64,000 nt of DNA from Streptomyces sp. TP-A0874 (GCF_001748085.1 NZ_BBZK01000011.1:62001-126000), one strand, 5' to 3'; numbered from the stretch's first letter, positions 1 to 10,680 are shown. Numbers and translations: made by a program. Notes: generated by a model not told the origin, from the sequence alone.

Positions 1-655
1 CCACCAGTCGGGCGGCCTCCTGGTTGCCGCCGACGGCGTAGGTGTTGAAGCCGAAGCGCGAGCGGGACAGGAGCAGGACGCCGGCGGCGGCGACGAGGGC
101 GAAGAAGACGAACTGCATCGGGATCAGGCCGAAGAGCCGCCCCTGCCCCAGGAGGTTGAAGTCGGCTACACCTGCCTGCGAGGAGCTCAGGGAGATGGGG
201 GCGCCGTCGGAGATCAGCAGCGCGATCCCGCGGAACACGCTGAGGGTACCGAGGGTCACGATGAAGGACGGCACGCCGAGCACGACGACGGCCAGGCCGT
301 TGAGGAGTCCGGCGACGGCCCCCACGGCGAGGCCCAGGCACATCGCCAGCGGCCAGCTCCAGCCGTTCGAGATCAGCATGCCGGTGCAGATCGCCGAGAG
401 GGCGTAGGTGGAACCAACGGAGAGGTCGATCTCACCGTTGAGGATCACGAAGGTCGCGCCGACCGCCATGATGCCGATCTGCGCGATCTGCTGGCCGACC
501 GAGAGGAGGTTGTCGGACTGGGCGAAGCTCGGCGAGAGCACGACGCCCAGCAGGAAGAGCAGGACGAGCGCCGCGAAGACGCCCGATTCCCGGGCGTGCA
601 GCAGTCTCCGGAACGACAGGGACAGTTCCCTGGGGGAGGCGGTGGTCGAGGTCAT
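1..655 (-). CDS. ribose-type ABC transporter permease (partial, 3' end off window)
   Basis: Inner-membrane permease of a sugar ABC importer of the RbsC/BPD_transp_2 family. The 218 visible codons give a short cytoplasmic N-terminus, a first membrane span near residues 25-40, then 'GEIDLSVGSTYALSA', the hallmark of ribose/xylose/AI-2-type permeases, followed by several hydrophobic segments. The C-terminal part lies left of the window. The ATG overlaps the ribokinase stop in ATGA, so the two are translationally coupled. Substrate is inferred as ribose or another pentose from the kinase only; the ATPase and binding protein are not visible. Confidence 0.88.
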   Translation of the reverse strand, partial: MTSTTASPRELSLSFRRLLHARESGVFAALVLLFLLGVVLSPSFAQSDNLLSVGQQIAQIGIMAVGATFVILNGEIDLSVGSTYALSAICTGMLISNGWSWPLAMCLGLAVGAVAGLLNGLAVVVLGVPSFIVTLGTLSVFRGIALLISDGAPISLSSSQAGVADFNLLGQGRLFGLIPMQFVFFALVAAAGVLLLSRSRFGFNTYAVGGNQEAARLV

Positions 656-1569
656 GGGGCGGTTCCAATCCAGGCGTTCAGCTGGTCTCTGGTGGGCAGC
701 GCGGGAACGACACCGGCGATGGTCACGGTGTGCGCCCCGGCCGCGGCGGCGAACTCCGCTGCCTGTTCGAGATCGCGCCCTTCGGCGAGGGCGACGGCCA
801 GGGCGGCGTTGAAGGAGTCACCGGCACCCGTGGTGTCCACGACGTTTCCGACCCGGTGGGGCGGCACCAGCGTGACGCCGGAGGGGTCGGCGATCAGTGC
901 GCCCTCGGCTCCCCGGGTGAGGACGGCGGCTCCTCCGGTGCGCTCCTGCAGGGCGCGGACCAGCTGCCGGTCCTCCCGTCCGTGCTCCTCTGCGAGGCCG
1001 AGGACGACCGAGGCCTCGGTCTGGTTGGGGGTGATCACGTCGATCAGCGACCAGCTGCCCTCCGGCAGCGGTCGGGCGGGGGCCGGGTTGAGCACCGTCC
1101 GGGTGCCGACCTCACGGCCCGTCCGGAGTGCGGCCAGCACCGCGTCCTCGGGGATCTCCATGGAGACGACCAGAACGTCGGCGGAGGCGATCTCCGCTCC
1201 GAACGACTCGACCGCGGCGGCGTCCAGCTCGTCCAACGCTCCGGGAGCGATGGTGATCCGGTTCTCCCCGGAGGGCTCGACCATGATGAAGCCGACCATG
1301 GTCGGTGCCTGGCCCGTCAGCACGTGCTCGGCCCCGACACCTTCGCGGCGCCACAGCTCCCGCGCCGCCCGACCGTAGTCGTCGTCGCCGACGGCTGTCA
1401 GCAGCGACACTTCGGCGCCCAGCCGAGCGGCGCCGATGGCCTGGTTACTGCCCTTGCCTCCGGGGCCCGGGTCGAACACCCCGCCGGAGACGGTCTCGCC
1501 CGGTGCCGGGGCCTTCGGCACCCGCATGGTGAGACCCGCGCCGTAACTGCCTACTACCGCGATCTTCAT
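652..1569 (-). CDS. rbsK: ribokinase (PfkB family)
   Basis: Cytosolic kinase that phosphorylates D-ribose to ribose 5-phosphate; 305 residues, normal for RbsK. The PfkB N-terminal signature 'GGKGSNQ' is at residues 37-43 and the C-terminal 'DTTGAGDSF' with the catalytic Asp is at about 245-253. The ATG at 1569 is chosen because the protein begins with the usual beta-strand 'MKIAVVGSYG'; the frame extends upstream but without homology. It is the first gene of the operon, ahead of the permease, whereas the Escherichia coli rbs order puts the kinase after the transporter genes. Another PfkB sugar or nucleoside substrate cannot be excluded. Confidence 0.9.
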   Translation of the reverse strand: MKIAVVGSYGAGLTMRVPKAPAPGETVSGGVFDPGPGGKGSNQAIGAARLGAEVSLLTAVGDDDYGRAARELWRREGVGAEHVLTGQAPTMVGFIMVEPSGENRITIAPGALDELDAAAVESFGAEIASADVLVVSMEIPEDAVLAALRTGREVGTRTVLNPAPARPLPEGSWSLIDVITPNQTEASVVLGLAEEHGREDRQLVRALQERTGGAAVLTRGAEGALIADPSGVTLVPPHRVGNVVDTTGAGDSFNAALAVALAEGRDLEQAAEFAAAAGAHTVTIAGVVPALPTRDQLNAWIGTAP

Positions 1570-1618
1570 CTGAACAACACCCCCACTTTTTGTGTGGAGA
1601 CAACCATAAACAACTCTG

Positions 1619-1647
1619 AGCCTATGTACAGAGATGTCTACGGTCAA
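1619..1647 (-). promoter_or_regulatory. candidate HrdB-type promoter of the rbsK operon
   Basis: Read on the minus strand there is TTGACC (1642-1647), a 17-nt spacer and TAGGCT (1619-1624), close to the Streptomyces vegetative consensus TTGAC(A/G)-N16-18-TAG(A/G)nT. It leaves a leader of about 40-50 nt before the rbsK ATG. The surrounding 100 nt is unusually AT-rich for this DNA and carries repeated GTTGT motifs that might bind a regulator. Confidence 0.55.
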
Positions 1648-1739
1648 TGATGGAGGTCTCAGCGAGATCGCACAAAAAACAACATTTCTGAACGAGCGAT
1701 GAGGAGTATGTTCCGGCGCTCTCACGTCGATCCGACCAC

Positions 1740-1793
1740 CGGCCGGTCGGGCGTGTTCGAAGTTGTTCCTTCCCGCACTCGCCCGACCGGCCG
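1740..1793 (-). terminator. hairpin terminator after the quinone reductase gene
   Basis: Perfect 14-bp inverted repeat (1740-1753 with 1780-1793) around a 26-nt loop, just past the stop codon at 1805 on the minus strand. There is no strong U-tract, as is usual in streptomycetes. Confidence 0.55.
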
Positions 1794-1804
1794 CAGCCGG
1801 GGGG

Positions 1805-2830
1805 TCAGACCTGCCGGGCCTGCCCCTCGGGGGGCACCTGCTCCGCCGCCGGCACGGGTGGCGGCGGGGTGCCGTCGCCGAAGGGCCGCCCGCCGAGCTG
1901 CTCACGGCCGTGCGGCGTCAGCCAACCGCTCAGGTCCGGCCCCAGGGGGACGATCCCGGTCGGGTTGATGTTGGTGTGCACCTGGTAATAGTGGCGCTTG
2001 ATGTGGGCGAAGTCGGTGGTGTCACCGAACCCCGGCGTCTGGAACAGGTCGCGGGCGTAGGCCCAGAGCACGGGATCCTCGCTGAGCTTGTTCCGGTTGC
2101 ACTTGAAGTGCCCGTGGTAGACGGCGTCGAAGCGGGCGAGCGTGGTGAACAGCCGGATATCGGCTTCGGTGATCGTCTCGCCGACCAGGAAGCGCTGCCG
2201 CGACAGCCGGTCGGAGAGCCAGTCGAAACACCGGAAGACCCCCTGGAACGCCCGCTCGTAGGCGTTCTGCCGCCGGGCGAAACCGGCGCGGTACACCCCG
2301 TTGTTGACCTCCCGGTAGACCCTCTCCATCACCTCGTCGATCTCCTGGCGCGACTGCTGGGGATAGAGGTCCGGCGCCCCCTCGCGGTGGAGCGCCCCCC
2401 ACTCGGTGGCGAAGTCGAGGGTGATGCGCTGGAAGTCGTTGGTGACGAGCCTGCCACTGGGGACGTCCACGATCGCGGGAACGCTCACTCCACCGGGATA
2501 GTCCCTCTCCCTCGCGTCGTACGCCTCGCTCAGGAAGCGGATGCCGAGCACCGGGTCCCTGTCGTCCGGATCAAGGGTGAAACGCCAGCTCCGCTCGTCC
2601 TGCAGGGGATCGGTGATCGCCAGCGAGATGGCGGACTCCAGTCCGAGGAGCCGCCGCGAGATCATGGCCCGGTTCGCCCAGGGACACGCCCGGCTCACGA
2701 CCAGCCGGTAACGTCCCGGTTCCACGGGCCAGCCGTCTCTGCCGTCCGCGGTGATACGGTCCGCGAAATGGCTGACGGACCGGTGGAACTCGCCCTTCTC
2801 CGCCTGGCCTTGCCGCTCCTCGGCATTCAA
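1805..2830 (-). CDS. glutathionyl-hydroquinone reductase-like protein (Xi-class GST, YqjG/ECM4 family)
   Basis: Family members reduce S-conjugated hydroquinones using a cysteine thiol. The protein has 341 residues: a thioredoxin-like N-terminal domain with the family 'CPWANR' active site (Cys49) and an all-helical C-terminal GST domain containing 'YREVNNGVY' and 'GETITEADIRLFTTL'. Start: TTG at 2830, seven bases after a perfect AGGAGG; no better ATG lies in frame. Actinomycetes make mycothiol rather than glutathione, so the physiological thiol is probably mycothiol or another low-molecular thiol (inference). Transcribed with polX upstream, 45 bp away, possibly as one unit. Confidence 0.85.
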   Translation of the reverse strand: MNAEERQGQAEKGEFHRSVSHFADRITADGRDGWPVEPGRYRLVVSRACPWANRAMISRRLLGLESAISLAITDPLQDERSWRFTLDPDDRDPVLGIRFLSEAYDARERDYPGGVSVPAIVDVPSGRLVTNDFQRITLDFATEWGALHREGAPDLYPQQSRQEIDEVMERVYREVNNGVYRAGFARRQNAYERAFQGVFRCFDWLSDRLSRQRFLVGETITEADIRLFTTLARFDAVYHGHFKCNRNKLSEDPVLWAYARDLFQTPGFGDTTDFAHIKRHYYQVHTNINPTGIVPLGPDLSGWLTPHGREQLGGRPFGDGTPPPPVPAAEQVPPEGQARQV

Positions 2831-2875
2831 TTCCCAGCCTCCTGCCTGGTCGGTGGTACTGAGACTGTCGCGCCA

Positions 2876-4612
2876 TCAGGGCGATGATGACATTCCCGTC
2901 TTCCGCAGGAAACGCCGCAGGCGCGGCAGCGGCCAGGCGTTGATCACGTCCTCGGTCGTCAGCCAGCCCCGCTGCGCCGTGCCCACCCCGTAGCGCAGGT
3001 GGTCGAACTCGACGGGTGAGTGGGCGTCGGTGTTCACCGCGAACTTCACCCCGTACCGCTTCGCCCGCAGGATGTTCTCGTCGGAGAGGTCGAGTCGGGC
3101 CGGGTGGGCGTTGACCTCCAGCGCAGTGCCGGTACGGGCGCAGGCCGCGAAGACCTCGTCCAGGTCCGCCTCGATCTCCTTCCGCTTGCCGAGGATCCGG
3201 GTGGTCGGATGCCCGACGATGTTCACCCGCGGGTTCTCACACGCCCGGACCAGGCGCCGGGTCGCGTCGGCTCGGCCCTGTCCGAAGTGCGAGTGCACCG
3301 AGGCGACGCAGACATCGAACTCCGCCAGGAACTCCTCGGGCCAGTCGACACCGCCGTCCGGGTCGATGTTGAGTTCGACCCCGTGCAGCAGGCGCAGGTG
3401 CCGCTGGCTGCCATCCAGTTCGCGCACGCGTGCCCGCTGGGCCAGCATCTTCTCGTCCGTCATCCGCTGCATGTACAGGTTGGGGGCGTGGTCGGTGACG
3501 GCGAAGTACCGCCAGCCCCGGCGTGCCGCGGCGGCCACCATCTCCTCCAACGGGGCGAGGCCGTCGGTGAGGTCGGTGTGACTGTGCAGGTCCCCCTTGA
3601 TGTCCGACTCAGCCAGCAGCTCCGGGAGTTCGCCCCGCAGACCGGCCGCGACCTCCCCGCGGTCCTCGCGCAGGGTCGGCGGGATCCACGGCAGCCCCAG
3701 CCGCGCGTACACCTCCTCCTCGCTCGCCGAGACGATCTTCCTTCCACTCTTCGCGTGGAAGAGTCCGTACTCGGAGAGCTTGTACTTGTGGCGTACGGCC
3801 ATCTCGCGAACCCGGATGTTGTGGGCCTTGGAGCCGGTGAAGTACAGCAGTCCGGCGCCCCAGGAGTCGGGGGGGACCACCCGGAGATCGACCTGTAGGC
3901 CCTCGGCCGTACGGATGGAGGTCTTCTTCTCTCCACGGGCGATGACCTCGGACACCTGCGGCAGCGCCGTGAAGGCCTCCATGAAGGGCCCGGAGCGGTC
4001 CGCGGCCACGAGGATGTCGACATCGCCGACCGTCTCGCGCATTCTGCGCAGCGACCCCGCGTACACACAGTCTTCGCAGCCGGGAACCGAGGAGAGCTGT
4101 GCGACGATGCCCTCGGCGACGTCCATGGCCACGCTGATCGGCACCCGGTCGCCGACCTCCCGCATCAGCCGGATGCCGTGGAGGATGTTCTCCTCGGTCT
4201 TCGGGCCGAAGCCCTTGACGCCGCGGAGCTGTTCCCGCTCGATGGCCGCGACCAGCTCCGACACGGAGGAGACCCCGAGGTCCTCGTAGAGCGTCGCCGC
4301 CTTCTTCGGGCCGAGGGTGGGGATGGCCATGAGCTGGCGGACCCCGGCCGGCACTTCGGCCCGGGCCTCCTCCACCACGGGCATCGCCCCGGTGCGCAGG
4401 TACTCGGTGACCTTCTCCGCGATGGACTTGCCCACGTTCGGGATCTCCCGCAGCCCTTTGGTGTCGAGCTGGGAGACGTCCGCGTGGTGGCCTCCGATCG
4501 CACGTGCGGCCTTCTCGTAGGCTCGCGCCTTGAAAGCGTCTCCGCCGGTGATCAGGAGCAGCTCCGCGTACTCCTGGAGCAGAGCCTCGACGTCCTTGTT
4601 CGGTCGGGCCAT
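2876..4612 (-). CDS. polX: DNA polymerase X with PHP domain (PolX)
   Basis: Bacterial PolX, a gap-filling repair polymerase with a 3'-5' exonuclease activity. 578 residues, the family length. Order: N-terminal helix-hairpin-helix region (about 1-145), nucleotidyltransferase core with 'GSLRR' (186-190) and catalytic 'DVDI' (197-200) plus Asp242, then a PHP domain from about 340 with 'DLHSHTD' and further His/Asp/Glu metal ligands through 'NTDAHS'. There is no Shine-Dalgarno before the ATG; instead TACCCT (4619-4624) lies six bases upstream, as in leaderless actinobacterial genes. Divergent from dedA across 231 bp in which I see no gene. Confidence 0.93.
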   Translation of the reverse strand: MARPNKDVEALLQEYAELLLITGGDAFKARAYEKAARAIGGHHADVSQLDTKGLREIPNVGKSIAEKVTEYLRTGAMPVVEEARAEVPAGVRQLMAIPTLGPKKAATLYEDLGVSSVSELVAAIEREQLRGVKGFGPKTEENILHGIRLMREVGDRVPISVAMDVAEGIVAQLSSVPGCEDCVYAGSLRRMRETVGDVDILVAADRSGPFMEAFTALPQVSEVIARGEKKTSIRTAEGLQVDLRVVPPDSWGAGLLYFTGSKAHNIRVREMAVRHKYKLSEYGLFHAKSGRKIVSASEEEVYARLGLPWIPPTLREDRGEVAAGLRGELPELLAESDIKGDLHSHTDLTDGLAPLEEMVAAAARRGWRYFAVTDHAPNLYMQRMTDEKMLAQRARVRELDGSQRHLRLLHGVELNIDPDGGVDWPEEFLAEFDVCVASVHSHFGQGRADATRRLVRACENPRVNIVGHPTTRILGKRKEIEADLDEVFAACARTGTALEVNAHPARLDLSDENILRAKRYGVKFAVNTDAHSPVEFDHLRYGVGTAQRGWLTTEDVINAWPLPRLRRFLRKTGMSSSP

Positions 4613-4843
4613 GGGTCCAGGGTATTGCGAGGAGCGGGCTGCTTCCTGCGCCGTTGGGCCGAAAGGACGTCACCCGCCGCGATCAGCGCTCGTTTACTTC
4701 CGCAAGCCGTGGGGGAGGGAACCGACCGCCACCGGCGCAAGACCGTCGGCAGCCGGTCGCGGCGGTTGCGGGCACCCTCCGTCGGAGCGGCTCCTGGCGG
4801 CCGCCCCGCCCACGCGCTCCTCGCCCGGAAGGGTTCTCGGCCC

Positions 4844-5494
4844 TTGAACACGATCACCGACTGGCTGGCCGGCCTTCCGAGCACCGCCGTCTACGCGGTC
4901 ATCACCGCTCTGGTCTTCTTCGAGGACGCTCTGTTCTTCGGTTTTCTGCTGCCGGGGGAGACGGCTGCCATCGTCGGCGGGTTCCTGGCCTCACGGCACG
5001 ATGTCTCGCTCTACTGGATGGCGGGGCTCATCGTGTTCGCCTCCGTCGTCGGGGACTCCGTCGGTTACGAGGTCGGTCGCCGTGCCGGGCCCAGGGTGCT
5101 GGCCACCCGTGCGCTGCGCCGTCACCGGAGCCGGGTCGACAGTGCGCAGAACCTGGTCCGCCGGCGGGGGCCGGCCGCGGTGTTCATCGCCCGCTACCTG
5201 GCGTTCTTCCGCGCGGTGATGCCCGCCCTGGCCGGCGCCTCGCACATGCGGTACCGCACGTTCCTCCTCTTCAACGCCCTGGGTGGGGTGACCTGGGGCA
5301 TTGGGTTCACCCTTCTGGGCTATCTGGCCGGCCACGCCTACGAACAGGTGGAGCACCTCACCGGCCAGGTCAGCGCCGTGGTGATCGCCGTACTGGTAGT
5401 CGCGCTGCTGACCGTGTGGCAGGTGCGGCGACATCGCAGGGGCCGACGGGCCGAGCCGCAGGATCGGGAAGAGGACCGCAGGCCTCCGCCGTGA
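4844..5494 (+). CDS. DedA-family membrane protein
   Basis: DedA/SNARE-associated (PF09335) integral membrane protein; relatives act as undecaprenyl-phosphate or phospholipid flippases and affect envelope homeostasis. 216 residues with the family motifs: 'FLLPGETAAIVGG' near the N-terminus, and 'ARYLAFFRAVMPALAG' in the conserved arginine-bearing central loop. At least four membrane spans, then a basic tail. I chose the TTG at 4844 because GGAAGG lies about 10 nt upstream and the next residues fit family N-termini; upstream in-frame sequence shows no homology. Monocistronic. Confidence 0.85.
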   Translation: MNTITDWLAGLPSTAVYAVITALVFFEDALFFGFLLPGETAAIVGGFLASRHDVSLYWMAGLIVFASVVGDSVGYEVGRRAGPRVLATRALRRHRSRVDSAQNLVRRRGPAAVFIARYLAFFRAVMPALAGASHMRYRTFLLFNALGGVTWGIGFTLLGYLAGHAYEQVEHLTGQVSAVVIAVLVVALLTVWQVRRHRRGRRAEPQDREEDRRPPP

Positions 5495-5546
5495 GCAGCC
5501 GCGCACAGGCCCCGCTGCTCCCCCGGAGCCGGGCCGTCGCGCGGCC

Positions 5547-5933
5547 TCACTCGGGAGGGGCCGCCTCCTCGGACGGCAGGCAGCTGACCCGCCGCAGGCG
5601 CCAGAGGCCGCGGCGGTGGACGCGGGCGAGCGCGCGTGCCGCGGCGCGTGCGCTCCGGTAGCCCCCGATCTCCTGGGCGCTGCCGACCGGGGTGGCGATC
5701 CACCGCGGGGGGCCGCCCGTCCGGCTCAGGCGGATCCGGCCCAGTTGGCGGCCGTCGAGGGTGACGACCTGGATGATCGGGTGCTCGGGGAAGAGCGGGG
5801 CGCAGGCCAGTCCGGGGCGGCCGGCGAGACGGGCCAGCGCCCGCGCCTCGCAGATGCGCCACTTGGCGTTGACCGCGATCAGCTCCGCCTCACGCAGGGC
5901 CGCTCCGGCCGCGTCCGGTTCTGCTCCCGTCAT
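5547..5933 (-). CDS. hypothetical protein
   Basis: 128 residues, basic and alanine/arginine-rich, with no membrane span or signal peptide. The ATG at 5933 follows a good AGGAG. A central stretch (about 50-95: 'HPIIQVVTLDGRQLGRIRL') looks like a small beta-rich domain, followed by a helical arginine-rich part. I do not recognise the family. It starts only 34 bp after ettA would end on the opposite reading sense of transcription, in fact directly downstream of ettA on the same strand, so it may be cotranscribed with it. Confidence 0.6.
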   Translation of the reverse strand: MTGAEPDAAGAALREAELIAVNAKWRICEARALARLAGRPGLACAPLFPEHPIIQVVTLDGRQLGRIRLSRTGGPPRWIATPVGSAQEIGGYRSARAAARALARVHRRGLWRLRRVSCLPSEEAAPPE

Positions 5934-5967
5934 GGCTGCTCCTGCACGTCACGGGGTGGGCACCGCG

Positions 5968-7635
<1,668 letters not shown>

Positions 7636-7863
7636 CCCGCACCTCCGCTGCGAGGGGGTCCGTCGGGCCGGTCCCGCCCTGCCGGACGGGACCGGGTCAC
7701 CGCACGGTCGGGCAGGACCGATGCGGAAGGGTCAGCTCCAGGGTCGGGACGTGGATTCGGAGGGGCACGCGTCGAACCGTCGGGCGGGCGGCGGTCGGCC
7801 GCTGCGCGGGCGTGCGCGGCCAGGCCACCGCCGTCCGCCGTACGGTGCGATGACCCCGTCACC

Positions 7864-7908
7864 TGAGGCGGCGGGGTCTCCCCCGGCATGAGGGGCCGCG
7901 CCGCCTCA
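7864..7908 (-). terminator. hairpin overlapping the stop codon of the 7906-8415 gene
   Basis: Perfect 10-bp inverted repeat (7864-7873 with 7899-7908), loop 25 nt, whose right arm includes the minus-strand TGA. Plausible terminator before ettA; the rest of the 270-bp interval shows nothing else I can name. Confidence 0.35.
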
Positions 7909-8415
7909 GACGCGCGGCTTGACCTCGAACCGGGTCCCCTGGTCCGGGGTGTCGCCGCCCCCGCCCTGGAGTTCGGTGACCAACCGGTGCACGGTGGCCA
8001 GGTCGCGGAGGAGGGCTCGGGTCTTCCCGCGCTCCATGTCCGCCTCCCTGGCGATCTCGTCGAGGAACGGGCCCCGTCCCTCCCTGGCTTCCAGCGTCGA
8101 CACCGCGCTGAAGACCTGCTCGTGCGCGTCGGAGTACCGCGGGGCGCCCCGTTCGCGGAAATTCCTCTCGGGCTCCGGCGCGGGCTCCGGTCGCATCCGG
8201 CGTTCATCGAGCCGGTCGGGGTCCTGCTGCTTCCCCTGGTGCAACGTCGCCACCCGCTCCTCGTGCGTCACCGAGCGGCGCCCGGTGAGGTGCGAGGGCT
8301 GCTTCGAGGCGCCCGTCGTCTCGTGGAGATCGCTGGGATCCTTCTCCTGACGCTTGGCCGCACGGCCCGCCGCGCGGCGCTGTTCCTCGTTCCCCTCCAT
8401 CTTCTTGCCCACCAT
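7906..8415 (-). CDS. conserved hypothetical protein with winged-helix-like C-terminus
   Basis: 169 residues from the ATG at 8415, preceded by GGAG at 8 nt; the frame stays open farther upstream but that part lacks family character. The N-terminal half is charged and probably disordered ('RRAAGRAAKRQEKDPSDLHETTGASK'-like composition, also 'SVTHEERVATLHQGKQ'). The C-terminal part, about 105-155, reads like a compact helical/winged-helix unit ('FLDEIAREADMERGKTRALL'). Proteins of this make-up are widespread in Streptomyces without known role. DNA binding is inferred only from the fold impression. Confidence 0.65.
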   Translation of the reverse strand: MVGKKMEGNEEQRRAAGRAAKRQEKDPSDLHETTGASKQPSHLTGRRSVTHEERVATLHQGKQQDPDRLDERRMRPEPAPEPERNFRERGAPRYSDAHEQVFSAVSTLEAREGRGPFLDEIAREADMERGKTRALLRDLATVHRLVTELQGGGGDTPDQGTRFEVKPRV

Positions 8416-8672
8416 GACGCATGCTCCTAACGGTCGGCTGGCCGGCTTCCCCAGCCGACGGGTCGGCAGGTTCCTGCGCATCCGGCGTGCACGGTGCCGC
8501 GACGCCCGATGTGCACCACCGTTGTGCGCGGGTTCCCGCCGCGGTCACCGGGCAAACGCCGCTCCGCGGTGGCACCGGGGCCAGGCGCGCGGTGGATCTC
8601 CCCGGTACCCCTGCGGGCGGGTGAGGGGTGCGCCGCGGTGGTCACCTGGGCTGGTGCAGGGGCGCGCTCGGC

Positions 8673-9122
8673 TCACAGCCCGGGGCCACCGTGCCTGGCG
8701 TAGAGGTCGACCAGCTTGGTGCGGGACGTCTCAAGGCGGCGGGCGAGGATCTCGGCCACGGAGCGCGCCAGCCCGTAGCCCAGCGCGGGGTCCTCCTCGC
8801 ACAGGCTCCGCACCCGGCCGCTGTCGAACTCGTAAGCGCGCACCGTGCTGAAGGCCTCGGCACCGAAGTGCCAGGTGTACGGCGGGAACAGCCAGGACCA
8901 GCCGAGCAGGTCGCCCATGCCGAGGTTCTCGACCGTGATCCGGCCGCGTCCCGGGACTTCCAGGTCGAGGCTGACGGTGCCGGAGTGGATGATCCAGAAG
9001 TTCTCGGCCGGCCCGCCCTCCTCGAAGATCCGGGTGTCCTGCGGGAACACGACGTCCCTGGCGGCGCTGGTGAGGGCGTCGCGGTGGTAGTCCGGTAGGG
9101 CTCTGAACAGGCGGGGGGTCAT
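8673..9122 (-). CDS. cyclic-nucleotide-binding-domain protein lacking a DNA-binding domain
   Basis: 149 residues, one CNB (Crp N-terminal type) beta-barrel from about 20 to 120 ('IFEEGGPAENFWIIHSGTV', 'GMGDLLGWSWLF') followed by a C-helix ('ARSVAEILARRLETSRTKL') and then the stop. The helix-turn-helix found in Crp/Fnr regulators is absent, so it is not a classical transcription factor. ATG at 9122 with GGAGG upstream. It sits 116 bp downstream of the GAF-SpoIIE phosphatase gene on the same strand; a ligand-sensing partner role is inference. Confidence 0.82.
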   Translation of the reverse strand: MTPRLFRALPDYHRDALTSAARDVVFPQDTRIFEEGGPAENFWIIHSGTVSLDLEVPGRGRITVENLGMGDLLGWSWLFPPYTWHFGAEAFSTVRAYEFDSGRVRSLCEEDPALGYGLARSVAEILARRLETSRTKLVDLYARHGGPGL

Positions 9123-9238
9123 GGGGCAGCCTCCTGGTCGTCGGACACGTTGGTGGTGCTGACGGCCCGCCGGGGTGTCCCCTCGGGCCTCGTCCTGGTG
9201 CTGGCGCGGGGCGGCGTGCTCCACGGGCGTCGGCGGCC

Positions 9239-10525
9239 TCATCCGGGCACCCGGAGGGCGAGCAGGGCGACGTCGTCCTGGTAGTCGATCACCATGCGGG
9301 CCAGCAGTTCGTCGCAGAAGACGTCGAGTGGTTGACCGGCCAGCGCGGCGGCGTGCTGCCGCAGCCGGATCAGGCCCTGGGTGAGGCTCTCACCCGGCCG
9401 CTCGACCAGTCCGTCGGTGTAGAGCAGCAGGGTCGAGTGCGGGGGCAGCGTCTCCAGGTGATCGGTGCGGCTGAGTCCGGTGTCCGCCCCCAGGACCGGG
9501 TCCGGATCGGCCTCCAGCAGGCTGGTCCGGCCGTCGAACCTGGTCACCAGGGGAGGCGGGTGGCCGGCGTTGCTCCACTGCAGTTGGCCCTCGCCGTTCG
9601 GGAGCATGCGGATCCGCCCGATGATCGCGGTGACCAGCTGGATGTCGGTCAGGCCCTGCATGACGCGGTCCAGGCGACGCATCACCCCGCCCGGGGTGTC
9701 CCTGCTGTCGTAGGTGAGCGCCCGGGCCATGTTCCGCAGCTCGGACATGTGCAGCGCGGCGGTCAGGTCGTGGCCGATGACGTCCCCGATGGCCAGCATC
9801 GTCGAGCCGTCGGGAACGTGGAAGGCGTCGTACCAGTCTCCGCCGACCTCGGCGCGCTCCTGGGCCGGCAGGTACCTGGCCGTCAGTGGCCACTCTCCGA
9901 GGCTGTCGAGGTTGGGCAGGAGGGAGCGCTGTACTTCCTCGGCCGCCCGCTGGTGCAGGCGGTAGAGGCGCGAGTTGTCCAGCACCAGGGCGCCCCAGTG
10001 CCCGAGTTCGGCGGCGAGCGCCCGCTCCTCCTCGCCGAAGGCCGGGTCGGTCGGGGAGCGCAGGAAGGTGAGCGCGCCGAGGATCCGGTGACGGGCCACC
10101 AGCGGCACGATGAGCCCCGACCGCGCGTCGAGCGCGTAGCAGAGTCTCCGCTGCGCGTCGCCGAGAGCGGTGCCGGAACCTGCTTCCTCGACCATGTCGG
10201 CGACGGTCAGCGGTCCGGCGCCGCGGAGCACCCGGGTGAGCGTCAGCGCGGAGGCGTCCGGGAGGGCGAAGCTCTCCGAGGCGAGCGTTCCGAGCAGCGC
10301 GTCCGAGGCCTCCGCGTGCGCCACCTCCACGCGTTGGATGCGGCGGCCTTCGAGGAGGTCGACCACACACGCCCGGCCGAGGCGCGGAACGGTCAGGCGG
10401 GCGAGTCGGCGCACCCCCTCCTCGCCGTCCGGACTGCTGGCGAGCGCGGTGGTGGCCTCGGCCACCAGTTGCAGATAGGCGCGGGCCTGGTCCAGTGCGC
10501 TGTCTGGCTGGGGATCGCCGGTCAT
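9239..10525 (-). CDS. GAF-SpoIIE PP2C-type protein phosphatase
   Basis: Cytosolic serine/threonine phosphatase of the SpoIIE/RsbU class, 428 residues. N-terminal GAF domain about 15-185, then PP2C domain about 205-428 with metal-binding 'VGGDWYDAF', 'IGDVIGHD', 'SNAGHPPP' and the C-terminal 'DDVALLALR'. Such proteins dephosphorylate anti-anti-sigma factors in partner-switching circuits, and streptomycetes encode many. No anti-sigma or anti-anti-sigma gene is adjacent, but an orphan HATPase_c gene lies at 31058-31594. ATG at 10525 with AAGGAG upstream. Confidence 0.92.
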   Translation of the reverse strand: MTGDPQPDSALDQARAYLQLVAEATTALASSPDGEEGVRRLARLTVPRLGRACVVDLLEGRRIQRVEVAHAEASDALLGTLASESFALPDASALTLTRVLRGAGPLTVADMVEEAGSGTALGDAQRRLCYALDARSGLIVPLVARHRILGALTFLRSPTDPAFGEEERALAAELGHWGALVLDNSRLYRLHQRAAEEVQRSLLPNLDSLGEWPLTARYLPAQERAEVGGDWYDAFHVPDGSTMLAIGDVIGHDLTAALHMSELRNMARALTYDSRDTPGGVMRRLDRVMQGLTDIQLVTAIIGRIRMLPNGEGQLQWSNAGHPPPLVTRFDGRTSLLEADPDPVLGADTGLSRTDHLETLPPHSTLLLYTDGLVERPGESLTQGLIRLRQHAAALAGQPLDVFCDELLARMVIDYQDDVALLALRVPG

Positions 10526-10680
10526 CTGACGACTGCTCCTTCACCGATTGCGCGGCCCGGACGGTCCGCTGCGGCCGCTCTGCGGTCCCGGGGACGGTGG
10601 CCCTCGCGGCCTCCGCTCCTGGGCGTAGGTTGCCGTACGACGGTCACGGTTGCCGGGAGCCTCGGCCTGCCGGGTGTTTC

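Noticed and set aside
42..812. Plus-strand frames at the left edge
   Set aside because: Antisense to the RbsC-like permease and rbsK; translations are Arg/Pro/Thr-rich with no homology.
3597..4289. 230-codon plus frame inside polX
   Set aside because: Antisense shadow of a well-supported PolX gene.
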